From Nissolia schottii (taxonomy: Eukaryota > Streptophyta > Magnoliopsida > Fabales > Fabaceae), in NCBI GenBank assembly GCA_003254905.1, contig QANU01010009.1:44981-108980 (forward strand): a DNA stretch of 64,000 nt, written 5' to 3'. Shown piece after piece: positions 37,688 through 49,700 of the stretch. The translations under genes and the position numbers were made by a program. The notes beneath the pieces are model-generated. The model worked only from the letters and a program-made list of their open reading frames with translations. It had not been told where the DNA came from and did no database searches. Every line of letters starts with the position of its first letter. The first letter of the stretch is position 1.

Positions 37688-39989
37688 AATACTTATAGTC
37701 CCTTATTATCGTTGAGAAATAGTTCTTTACCCAAAATATGAACCCTTTTGAATTTTTCTTAATTAGTTTTCTGATCTTAAAATTAAGAGTCGTGCGTGCA
37801 ATGATTCGTATGGCATTCTCTGTATGCTTATATTGTACCTACGTCTGATTAAAATAGCAGCATGCAGTTATACATACATCACAAGGGGGTCCATGGTTCA
37901 CATTAGCACTTAAATTACAATATCATATATAGTGGTTACTGTATATACATTTGTTGTTCCCTCATCTACATTGATACCTAGTTCACATACACCCTACATA
38001 TAAGTTCCGTACATACATTATTCGACACCACATACAGATTAACAAACTTGACGGTAACAAAAGTCACGGGAGACTGGTCAAAGCAGCTGGTTCCCTATCA
38101 CCATTCCCCTGAGTCTTCCTCCAAGTCCTCGTCTGGGTCTTCTTCCTTCTTTTCCTCCTTCGATTCCGTACGACTGAGGTCCTTATCCTCTGTGTCCTTT
38201 GTGGCAGCTTGTTACTTTATTCGCGGATCTATGATGATGGTCCGATCACATAAGCACATAGGCTATATCTTCAGCCTAAGCCGTCGCGAGGGTTCTCTTG
38301 ACGGTACTTATAGGTTACACATACCTACACACATACATATACATCACATGTCTTATGCATGAGGGGATCGGGGGTTCTCTTACGTGCCTTATTCGTTACT
38401 TTATGCCCATCATTCTCCTTTGTAGTCCGTGGGACCGTCGTCCCCTTGCAGCTACAACCTATTTCTGTTTCCGTATCCCCGTTGACCAGGTTGTGCTCTT
38501 ACCTGAGTGGTAGCTAACCATGGATGCACAATGGCATACTTCATCGTGGGGGGTAGGGAATTGACCATTCCCCTTGTGGAATGGTGAGAGGATCCACCCT
38601 TACGCTGAGACAAGGAGTGGGCTCATTACTTTAAACTTCTTCTTCTCTTTCTCAAGGTCCACACTTGGGACATACTTTCCTTTTAAACATCATGGCGTAA
38701 CAACTTATACTTTACATTTCTTTCTTTCTTGTATCAGAACGAAGCCTGCGTTCAGGTCTGAACCTGCGTTGCTTAATCATAAACCAGTCCTTCTTGCTAG
38801 TCTGGTAAGGGGTTTGTCATGTTTGACATACCAAGAGATGGGGATTCTGAAACATCCTAGCTAATTGTTTACCCGTACGTAGTAAACAATGCGCACTAGG
38901 TTGTTTACCACCTGGTCGGGATACTTATGACCCATTATTAATTTCTAGAAAATACTACTTTAGGAAAATAGGGACCGATTTCAAACTTTTCTTTCGTATA
39001 GATTGTTTCATAAGATAGGAGCCATGCGTCAGAAAGAACAGTTATTACAAGCGGTAGAGCCCTTAGACTTAGCGGATAACAGTCTAGTAATAGCAATAAT
39101 GAAATACACATCCATTTGGACAATCACAAACAGTCATATAGTTATTACAAGAAATAATGTACAATTAATATATTCATTACATACAATACATGTCATTAAA
39201 ATAGAAGGGATAACTGTAGCACTTCTCAGTTTGCCCTTGACAAGACACTTGCTTCAGCTAGCTCTGGGGATCCATGTCCTGTTACGACCGCTCCACAGCT
39301 CCTCCGGTGGTTTGGCGGCATCCTCGTAGTCCGTCTCATCACAGGTTCCTGGAGTCATAAGGTAGTGGGGGTGAGAACGGTAGGTTCTTAGTGGACAACT
39401 GTAACTTTGGGATCTCGTGGTTCATTTAGTTATACTCCAAGTCGTTCAGATGTTTCTAAGTGAACATGCATACTAACATCCCTACTGATTATTATCTGGC
39501 CTAAAGTCCTGAACAGCTTTATCTACGTTACTACGTGATAGGGTACTCTTTCTTACTAAGTTCTCGTGCTTGTTATTTTCCTTCGCATACTTAGATAGCC
39601 GTCTCGAGCATTCTCTTGATGGTACTTACATCAGATTAACTTATCTTCTTACTTATTCATCCTTCCATACATACATTCTTACATACATTACATACATGCA
39701 TTCATGCATATATCACATACTATAATTCTTTCTTTCTTTCTCTCATACTTTACTCTTGCTTTATTTTCCTCTTTCTTTACTTTCCTCTTTCTTTACTTTG
39801 CCTCTTTCTTGAGCCCTTCCACTCTTGTAGCCGTGGCCTCGACTACAACCTACTTGCATTCATTATCGTTGACGACCCGATAGCGCTCTAACAGGTGTGG
39901 TGGCTAACCACGTAAAGCTCATAGGAGGAATGCATCGATCAACGATATGAACAACCACCCAATTGTTGGATGGTGAGGGGTCGGCCCTG

Positions 39990-40300
39990 GCGACACGACC
40001 AATCGTGGTACTCGATATCCTCATCATAGTATGTCCTCTGTTGGCATTACTTGATGGGATACCCGCACACCCCAGACAGGTCCTCTCTTTTAACATACCT
40101 GTGGTGGGCTTCCACCTTCCACGTGCCCTCTCTTGACACCTCGGAAGTGTGCTGGTATCGTACCCCCACCTTAGCATGTCCTCTGTTGACATTGCTAGGT
40201 GTGATAACCGCACACCTTCAGGTATGCCCTTGCGACACCACCTGTGACGGGCTTCCACCTTCAGTATGCCCTTGCAACTCTACTGAAGTGGTATCGTTAG
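39990..40300. repeat. Imperfect internal repeats in copy B
   Basis: Phrases such as TATGTCCTCTGTTGGCATT, GGGCTTCCACCTTC and ATACCCGCACACC recur two to four times in mixed order. This gives a 45- to 150-base repeat pattern. The open frames across this block follow from the repeats. Confidence 0.6.
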
Positions 40301-40656
40301 TTGGACTTGTGTGACGTCACGCCCTGTACCTGTTCTCATAGCATTACATCATATCATCATCTTTTATTTCTCATAACATTTCTTCTTTTCTTTCCTTTCT
40401 TTGCACATAACATGGCATTACAGGTTCCCTAAGGTTCATTTCACTTATAATCTTTACTCATTACTTGATTAATCTCTAATCCTCCAAGAATACCTTAACA
40501 TGATGCATGGCATACTAACATATTACTTCCATAAACATAATGCATGAAATCTTACCTATTACATCACATAGTTCATACATTTCAGTCCTATACATCATGT
40601 AAAACATAACTTGTTGGATTATATGCCTCAAGACAGCATCCATGAGACATTCAAGT

Positions 40657-40947
40657 CTCAGTCCACTCAGCAGAACCTCTTGTTCGCTCAGTGGTCAGAG
40701 CTTAATCCGCTCAGCGGTCAGAGCTGCATCACTTAGCAGTCAAAGCTTTATCGCTCAGCGGTGACTCATTTCGCTAAGCGGGCTGGGGCTCGATTTTCAA
40801 AAATATCTTTCCATCCTTATCCTCATCCTCCGTGACCTTCAGTCTGCTCAGCGGTTCCTCTGGCAGCTCAGCGTCCTGGAGCTCACGTGTTAAAAATTTG
40901 CTTTCTGATGCACTCCGCTAAGCGGCGCCTGGGGCCGCTCAGCGGTG
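40657..40947. repeat. Array of the palindrome CCGCTNAGCGG
   Basis: About ten copies of the inverted-repeat word CCGCT-N-AGCGG or shorter forms (GCTCAGCGG, CGCTAAGCGG, CTCAGCGTC) occur with irregular spacing. The array lies in the same relative place in copy B as the CATTCGAATG array in copy A. Confidence 0.8.
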
Positions 40948-42529
40948 CCTGGGCGAAGCTGAAACAGAATGCATGGTTTTCTTTCCTTTCTCTGCTTCCT
41001 TTCTCATGGACACTCCTTGAGGTTCTCACATATATTCCAACCATTAAAATTCTAGCTAGTCCAAGTCACAAGACCCTTCAGAATCATCTTCCTAACATCC
41101 TAGCATAAGTTCTAACATACATACACATACATACATAGACGAACACACACATAACACATCCAACCACCAAGGATGGTGAGTAAGCTAGAGTTACCCACCT
41201 TTGGGTGGCTGTTCGGTGATGAGAAGGATAGGGGAGAGCAGTCCTCCAAGCCTCAAGCACGGTCCAAGCTTCCAGCAGAGTTTCTGCAGGGTAACCGCGG
41301 TGCACACGGGCAGAGTTTCCTCTAGTTCCAGAGAGAATTTCTCTCTTCAAATTTTCTGAATATGGGGGGCTATTTATAGCTAAAATTCTGCCCTTGGAAA
41401 TTACCTTTTTGCCCCTATGCATATTTACAATTTTTCCATTTCTATTTTCTTTAAAAATTAATTAATTTAAAAGATAATACAAGTGTCACATCAATGAATA
41501 GTGTTTGAATTTTTAATTATTTTCCTAGAAATCTGATTTGAATCACGTGGGCTGCCCATTCTTGACTTTCTCTTGGTTTCGTTTCGCTCGTGTTTAATCG
41601 CTCGCAGTGCCGGTGCGTTGCACACGGTCGTCCGAAAAGTATTCCGCTTATACCGTCGCGATCCTCTATTTTCCCCCTACATGGGAATATTATTACTTTA
41701 AGGCATTTGTGAATTTTTCTCCAGAGGAGTATTTTTCACAGATACCTTTGACCCGTTGTTAAGCTCTTGTGTCCGCAGGCAACCGTTCCGCTTGCGTTTC
41801 TGTGATCGCCAAAGCTTCCTAGTAGCTGTTTGGGGTTAATCCTAGGGATTTGGTAATCTTTCCCCCGCACGGTATGATTTCCCATGCCTTGAGGCCCTCT
41901 GCTCAATTCTACTGGCTAAACGGGGCCAAACGGGACCGTTCTAGTGTTTACGGAATCGTCTGAAACCGAACCGATTTCTATTTTACCGACATTTTAGGTT
42001 TTTCATCCATCTCTCGGGGTCGAGAAGATTCATTTGAGTGTCAGCAGAATATGGAAATACCCCATAGAATAATTTCTACTGACCTCGAGAGATTAATTCC
42101 TACAAAGGGCTCTACGAGCAGTTATGCGGGAGAACTTTCACTAAGGGATACATTTGTAATGTTTTTCTCCTTTCTAAATTCATTTATAAAGTACTTGATT
42201 TATTTTTACGAACTTTTTACTAAGGGAAAAAAACGGGATGTTACAGATTCCCTATTATATAACTAGGTGCCTTTTTAAAAGTACACCGACCTTTAGTGGT
42301 CATGGATTCTTAAGAGTTAACTTGTTCCCTAGGGTTTATTTATGATCTTTCCATCATTAAGTGATAAGTTACTAGTTATCTATGGTCGTCTTAGGTCCTA
42401 GCGACAACCAATTCCTCATGATGCATGAATGAGTACAATAGTATTGATCAAACGATGTGGCCCCGTGAAACTCATCTTAGGACTCTTAGCCACTTTGGCA
42501 AGGTTAGTTAGTGTCCTAGGATCCTCCAG

Positions 42530-42770
42530 ACCGCTCAGCGCCTTGCCTAGGCTGCTCAGTTCCCTCAGAGCCCTCCTAGGGCACTTAGTCATCCTTATCC
42601 AAGTTTGCATTGGAACATCAAGGTTCAGGCCACTCAGTGCCCCTTCAGGACTGCTCAATGCCCTGTACCCAAGTATCCTTCACGTGACTTTTTTACTAGC
42701 CATGCATGTTATGGTTACTGAAAAGGCTCAGGCTGCTCAGCGGACCACCTTGGCCACTCAGCGCCTTGGG
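42530..42770. repeat. Array of CTCAGCG words in copy C
   Basis: Words such as CCGCTCAGCGCC, GCTGCTCAGTTCC, CCACTCAGTGCC and GCTGCTCAGCGG recur about eight times. They are related to, but more diverged from, the array in copy B, and occupy the same relative place in copy C. Confidence 0.75.
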
Positions 42771-43778
42771 AGTTTTTAGCACCCTAACTTAGTGGTTTTT
42801 GGCCCTTTTCCCCACTTCCTTCAAAACCATTTTCATGCACACTTCTTAGGGTTGCACCGCATCATTCCATCAATCACTACCCACCTAGTATCAACCACAA
42901 ATATCAATTTACATACAAGCAAAAAATCCAACACATATTAGGGTTACATAAGGACATATACACACACATTATCATACAAATATTCAACGATCACCAAGGA
43001 GGTGAGTAAGCTTGGTTACCCACTTCCTAATAGTGTTTTTGTTGATGGTGAGGAGGGTGAGAAAGTGTTTCCACGAGTATGTATCTTATCCTTGCTAGTT
43101 TTGGCTTTGGCAACGTAATATCAGAGCACACGAACGAAACAAATTTAAGTGAACCAGATGAAGAATGAAAGTGAGAAAATGAAAGCCATTAAGGGGCTAT
43201 TTATAGGATGCATGAGCTGTGAGTTTTTGCCCCAATTTTTGGAAAAATAAAAGAAAAAGAAATGGAAAAAATAGGATAATTCATATGTCATGAATAGTGA
43301 CATTTAGTGGATTAACTTCTTTGACCATTTGACTTTTTCTTTCTTGGCTTGGTGAGTATGTGTGTGCTTCGTGAATAGGCTGAGGCCTCTAGCCATGGGG
43401 CTCAATTTTCAGTTCGGTTCGATCGTGTTCTTTCGTTCGCTGTTTGGGTGCTTCGCGTACAACCGTCCGAAAAATATTCCAGACACACCATCATGATCTA
43501 TTAATTTTTCCTAACGTGGAATTTAAGTCAATCTAAGGTATTTATAAATTTAGTTCCTCAAGAGTGTTCTTTATAGATACCTTTGATAAATCGTTAAATT
43601 CTGGTGACGAAAGGCACTTGATTCAATGTCTGCGAAATTTTGCGAAACTGTGAACTATAGCCTCTGCGGACATTTTAGCCTAAGAATTTGTATTTTAGAC
43701 CTTCTAACTTTTGTCGAGGGCTTTTATATATTTATCTTGAGAAATCTTTACCAAGGAAAAGCGGGATGTTACACAAAC

Positions 43779-45617
43779 CAACACAGACAATTTTAAAGAA
43801 CCAATCTTAGAATTAATCTCAGTTCAACTTAGGTAAGGATTCAATTTTATCAACCACATTTTAGCTTCAAAGCTTAGACTCATGATATTGAAGCCTTTAA
43901 ACATGTTGCTCTAGTCGTTTGGGTGTAATTGGATACATATAAACCAAACCAAGCATCATTCACACCTCCATTATGAGAATTATGCAAAATTCAACCAAGA
44001 AAAGACCCACCCCAATTCTCAATAGTCAATAAAAATGGTCTCTAAACAATGAATCAACCCTGCCTCTTGTGGGTACGTAGATAACAAAATGTAAGAACAA
44101 CTCATTTATTAAGTAGCTAATTGGTTGACATGATAGAACAAGTATGCCTAATAATAAATCATCATCATTCGTCACCACCAATGAAGACAAACATAAAAAA
44201 AAATAGAAAAAAAAAAAAGAACACACACAACAACATAGGGAAAATTGCATTGTTCCACCTAGGAAGTGTTTGGGTGAAACTAGATTCATGTGACCCAAAC
44301 CCAGCCACATTCAAACCCTAAATTAGGTAGCAAATTCAACCAAGAAAAAGGATCATGCCATTATCTGCAAAACTTTACATACAATTTCATGAATTGCATG
44401 TGCATTAGACAGAACTTTATCTGCAAAAACCTAACCACCACTTCCGAAGCAATTCCTCAGACAAATAATAAAATAAATTAAAAAAAAAACAAAAACACAA
44501 GAAGAAGAGAGGCATGTCCGTACCTCACTTCAGATTCAGTCTTTCATAGAGTCTGATTCAGAGCCTCCATGACTCCATGGTTCCACCGACGAGTGGCGTA
44601 GGAGTGGTGATGGAGTGGCGACGAAGCTAGGAGTGGCAACGGGAATCTGAAATGAAGTGAAGAATGGTGAAGGGATGTGAAGACTACAGAATGCCAGAAA
44701 CGATAAGAAGAGAGAACGATGACGACCTAAACACAATCAGACTTACAAAACGTTGTCATTTTGCAAATAAAAAAAATGATGTCATTTTACTTATTTTGCC
44801 TCCTGTGATGAACTTGTAAACTCAAACCTAAACTCGCGATTTTAACTTAATTTACCTGAGTTCAGCCGAATTTACTCAAAAATAACCATAAATGCAAGTT
44901 AATTCAATTTTACTACCTAAAAATGTAAACTTATCCAAGGTTACAAGTTAAAACGCAATTTTAATAAACTTGCTAAAATATATTATAATTATTACACTAT
45001 ATTGCCTTAACATACACTAAAGTCTAAGATTAATGTTGTGCGAGCATAGTGTCAAAATGCATCATCTCATTTGTTTGATTTTTTTCATTAATAGAAAGAG
45101 GAAAGGAACAAAGGTAGCAAAATACACCAAAAATAAAAGGTAACAAAACACAAGTTCGCTCACACCATCTTAATAAAGCATAGAAAACAATAAGGATCAA
45201 AATTTTAATGAAAACCAGTAAAAACAAGTCTTCACTTGAGTCCCTATGTTAGCATTGCCAATACCAAATTATGAAAATATACATTGCCCCTTGCCAAAAC
45301 CCAATTAAATTAATCCGTGAAAGGATTTATAACCTAGACCAAAGTCATACAACTAAACCGACTTTCAGTAAATTCAAGAATCACAAGATGCATTTTTATA
45401 ACAAAGACTAATGCGACCAAAGTTATCAGCTCGGGGAACTAAAACCGAAGTTTACTCCCCTAAGCTAAATATGATACAAAAGAACTCATGCGGCCCTGCA
45501 GCCGTGCCCACATCACACGTGACTTCAGCCCTCTAGACTAGAAGAGAAAGTGAACAAAGATCGCGGAAGATCGGATAAAAAGAATCAAATGGCATTCACT
45601 TAAAGAATAAAAGTTTG
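43779..45617. other. Intergenic region and NOL10 3' flank
   Basis: The last 150-250 bases before 45618 are likely the NOL10 3' UTR. At 44500-44760 the minus strand reads like a plant 5' leader: TC-rich, with ACCATGG-type ATGs that open only very short frames, then a donor-like AG|GTACGG. No further exons could be joined, so I do not call a gene. Confidence 0.4.
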
Positions 45618-46749
45618 TTATCGACGCCCTCTTCTACCATTCCCACGTCCCCCTCTCCCCCCGCGAAATACTGATCTCTGCGGCTTAAACCCCAAGGATT
45701 GAACTCCTCTCCTTTTCTGGGGAGACGGTTTAGTATCTTCCTTGTCTTCCTTATACTTGGCCGAGTTTCTCGTGGTGAAGGTGATCTCTCGTGATCCTCC
45801 TGGACCCTGCTTAACACCATTTGCGATACCAGAAAATTGTCGATCTTTCAGAGCTGCCACTCTGTCTCCCAGAGGAAGTAGCTCCTCCCCTTCAAGTGAC
45901 TTTCGACTCCAGAAAGCCTCCGCATGCTTCTCATTCTTAATTTCGTACATTCTGCGTGATATGCGAAAATGTTTCAGTAATTATGAATCAATATATATAG
46001 GGTAAAAAAATAACACATTACATAAACATGCAGGCAACATATTACAAAGAAAATCACAGAAAACGAAGGTACGTCCACGCAGTTGAATAAAAGGGGATGA
46101 ATCCTGAGGGATCAGCCTCAATCTCCACAATGGAAGCGAAAGGTTACAAATTGGTAATAGATTCTCACCTTGGAACCCGAATTTTTTCCTTCAGTGTATT
46201 CACAGGTTCATCGTCTGATGCATCAGCATCAGCATCAGAGTCACCAAGACTTTCTTGATCATCATCCGACATGACAGGTTCAAAATGTTCTGTTAGCAGG
46301 GAACTTTGCTTCTTAGAACCCATGGGATGTAAAGCCAGATATTCTTGCGAGGACTCCTTGATCTCAAAATCCTGAAACCAAAATAGAATGTGTAATTGTC
46401 AGAAAGAAATATATCATTTGACGACAAGCAATCATAAAATCAAACATGTCCCAAAGAGCCTTCGCATATTTTTATAATGAAGTTGAATTTGAAAATTTTG
46501 TTGTCAGAACTTATTAGCATAAATTTACAGTGCATCCTTAAGTAACTTGAAATTATACACTCAACTGAAATTATAATGACTAGTGGGCATTAACCACCAC
46601 TCCTAGTATTGGATAGATCTAAGGTGGTGTATTGGGTAAAGATGCAGTGGCTGAAGATAGTTGCAAATGTGGGGGTTATATGGTTAAGGGAAAGGGGTGG
46701 GAGTTAGGTTAGTGGAGTTGTGGAAGTGTCTTTTTTCATATATACACAC

Positions 46750-46784
<35 letters not shown>

Positions 46785-49700
46785 TATATATATACATATT
46801 AGTGTAGATACATGCGGTGCAGACTTGAAAAAAACTTTCAATAGAATAGATATAACACAAAAAGTTGCTTTTTGAGTCCACTTTATTAATATATATATTC
46901 TATTTGTTCATAGTATAGATATAATCGCTTACCCAAATTTCAATACATTAATCCGGACGGATATGAGCTTTTAATCAAATTCAGCCCATTGAGGACAGTG
47001 GGTTATATGTTTAAGCAAATCCAGAGTGGCGAGGGAGTATCTTTAAACTTCAACTTTTAGGATAAAAAAGCTGAGGAAAGGGATCGAAGTCCTTACGGGC
47101 CTGATTGTATAAGACCTAATTCTAATACTATGTAGCATTTGGTGTCATTATATAAGATGTTGAATAAGATGACATTATTATTTAATTATAACAAATAATT
47201 CTAATCAAAAGTATGAATTTAGTAAATAAATAAAATATAACAAAAATAGGAAATTTTTATAAAATAAAAAATAAAAAATATTATTATTCAATAACTTTTA
47301 TTTTTTAAGTAAAATTATTTTAAATATTTTTTATTTTTTGTATAAAATTATATATAGTTTATACTAAGTAATAAAAAATTACTTATATGTCAAAGTTTAA
47401 TCCAACCTAATCCTTCACTCATAGGCTTGATAGGTATACGTCATTATGACGTATAAGAGCTCATTAATGTATAAGCTAATGCAATATACGGGTTGCACCA
47501 AACGATGGATAAGGTCATGATGTATTGTATTAGCTTATACAATCCAACCTTATACATCATACCAAACAGGCCCTAAAAGGACTAAAATAAGCAGTACATC
47601 TAACAACACAGTACCTCATTTGTGAACATCGCTTTAAACCGCTCATCCTGAAGATCTTGCATGTGCACTTTCTTTTTCTTGGATGTCTTTTTATTTTCAT
47701 CATCACCAGAATCTCTCTTCTCATTTTCAGCTTCTTCACTTTCAAGGAGGCGAGCTGCAAGTTTCCGATTAACTGGAGGTAGTTTTTTCCTCAACTGCAG
47801 AAAAAAATGATTCAGGCAAGGAAACATTTCATTCCTTAACTACGTAAAATATGAACAGAAACTGAAATAGTCAGTAAAGGAATCAACCGTAATTCGCGAG
47901 GCACGTTCAGCCTCCAATTTTTCTCTCTTCTGATGTTCGATATAAGCTTCATATTCAAAAGGATCTGCGAGTGCTTTTGCCTACAAAAGAGTAGGATACA
48001 TAATCATAGGATTTTGTGATAAGGAAGATTTTGTGTTGATCCATATAATTAGAAAACCAAATCAATATAAACCAGGTAAAGGATAGTGCAAACAAAGAGA
48101 AAAGTATAACAAGTTATATGAAAGATATAGGTTATAGCATTCGGAAACCACTAGTCTCAATATATTGCTACAGATTTCATTTTCACCTCTCAACTCAAAG
48201 TAACAAAAGAAAAGAAAATACTGGTCTTCTGCTCCAAATCTTAGGCAGTATTTCTGCGATCTTTTTCCATTATGTTAGCAAATAAATTGTTTTTCCTTAC
48301 ATACATATCCTAATAAAAATTTTACACAAACTTCAAATGTAATAAACCATTCAGCAAGGCTATCAGTAGAAAACTTGGTATCAGCATTTCACTAATTCAT
48401 GAAGTGTGTGTACATAATTCAGAAAATACGAGGAAAACCCACCTTTTTGTATAGTGCATGATTAATGAAGAATCCGTGCATATAGGCTCTAAGTAAATTG
48501 GTGCCAATCAGGTTTGTCAAATTTAACTTCTCAAGTTCTTCTTTTGTCAAAAATTTGTAATGATCGTAAATAGTTGTCTGTCCACCCATGTCTAGCTCCT
48601 CCTGTAAAAAAAATTCTATTATCAAAACAAGATAACAAAATTCTATACAAATTAATCTAGTAATCAGTTAAAATATTAAAAACATACTGTGAAATTTTCT
48701 AGTGAAGAGCACCACTTCGGAGCAGGTCCAAGGGATGGTATGAAGTAAGATGGTATTTGGCTACTGTCCAATGCCAGTAAGATCAAGCCACTGCCAGGAA
48801 ATGTACATACATCATTGATTGTTCCTGCTGTCGGTTCAATGCTGGTCATGCCTTCTCCCTGAGACCATTTTATAATCAACCATAAAACAATTAATATTGA
48901 CAAACACAATCCAAATGCAGTAATTACCCAAAACATTGAGGAAAGCAAACCAGGCTCATCTAAAGAACAAACCAGCAAGTAGTTGAGAGAATGCAAAAAA
49001 ACACTATTTATATAAATTATGCAGTTCATAACCACAATATGAAGGTAGTAAGTTAAATAAGACTATAAATTTGAAGTTAACATTCTGAAAAAGGGACCTT
49101 TTTTTATGGATATATAGCACATTGCCACAAAAATTTGGCCTCCTTTCTTTTTGGAAACAAGTAAAATTTGTTAATATACTTATCTTAAAAAAAAATGTAA
49201 AACTTATCAATAGGAACTGATTTACGGTTGGAGGGCACACCCAACACTAACCAAAGATACCAAACAAAGTATTCCATAAAAAACAGCCACAGAACAGGTT
49301 AAAAACAAATGTGATAGTGATTTTGAAGTCACCCCACACATAACACACATAACGGAAAATAATTTTATATGACCTTTGAGGTAGCAAAACATACTTTAAC
49401 TGATTACTGCATAACAAATTTTGCCTTAAAAAATAACACATTAAGACATGTTTGTATCACTTGTAGGGTTATATAACCTGTGTACAACTTATAGAATGTT
49501 GTATACTAGAAAAACAAACTTACAAATTACATTATGCCATTCTACATTTTCTATCTATCTTCTGCTCAATGACACGACTAATAAAAAGCTCAAATTTAAA
49601 GAATGAAAATAATCATGTCAAGGTGTACTAATAAATATAGAGAAAATATATAACTGTTAATCAGAAAATATAACAGCAGGGACAAGAAATTTCCTCTACA

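Larger units (their letters stand above)
38848..42245 (-). mobile_element. Long-LTR family member (copy B), intact ends, inside copy C
   Basis: It begins TGAAACATCC and ends GGGATGTTACA, flanked by an exact GATTC duplication (38843-38847 and 42246-42250). Length 3398 bp. On the minus strand it starts TGTAACATCCCG and has a TATAAATAG box at about 41370, roughly 870 bases in, followed by a leader. No gag-pol domain occurs, so a solo LTR with a promoter is the simplest reading. It contains the CCGCTNAGCGG array and a set of internal repeats at 39990-40290. Confidence 0.8.
36104..43773 (-). mobile_element. Long-LTR family member (copy C), split by two insertions
   Basis: It begins TGTAACACCCTAGC (36104) and ends GCGGGATGTTACA (43773), flanked by an exact 5-bp duplication CAAAC at 36099-36103 and 43774-43778. 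Taking out the solo LTR at 36183-37687 and copy B at 38848-42245, each with one copy of its own duplication, leaves about 2757 bp. It has no gag-pol domains, so it looks like a solo LTR of a family with very long LTRs. By analogy with copy B it reads on the minus strand. Confidence 0.8.

Noticed and set aside
38048-40314. Plus-strand ORFs over copies B and C
   Set aside because: They cross low-complexity, Ser-rich or repeat-derived DNA and have no domains.
45742-46005. Plus-strand ORF opposite NOL10 exon 16
   Set aside because: It is antisense to a well-supported exon, with no domain.
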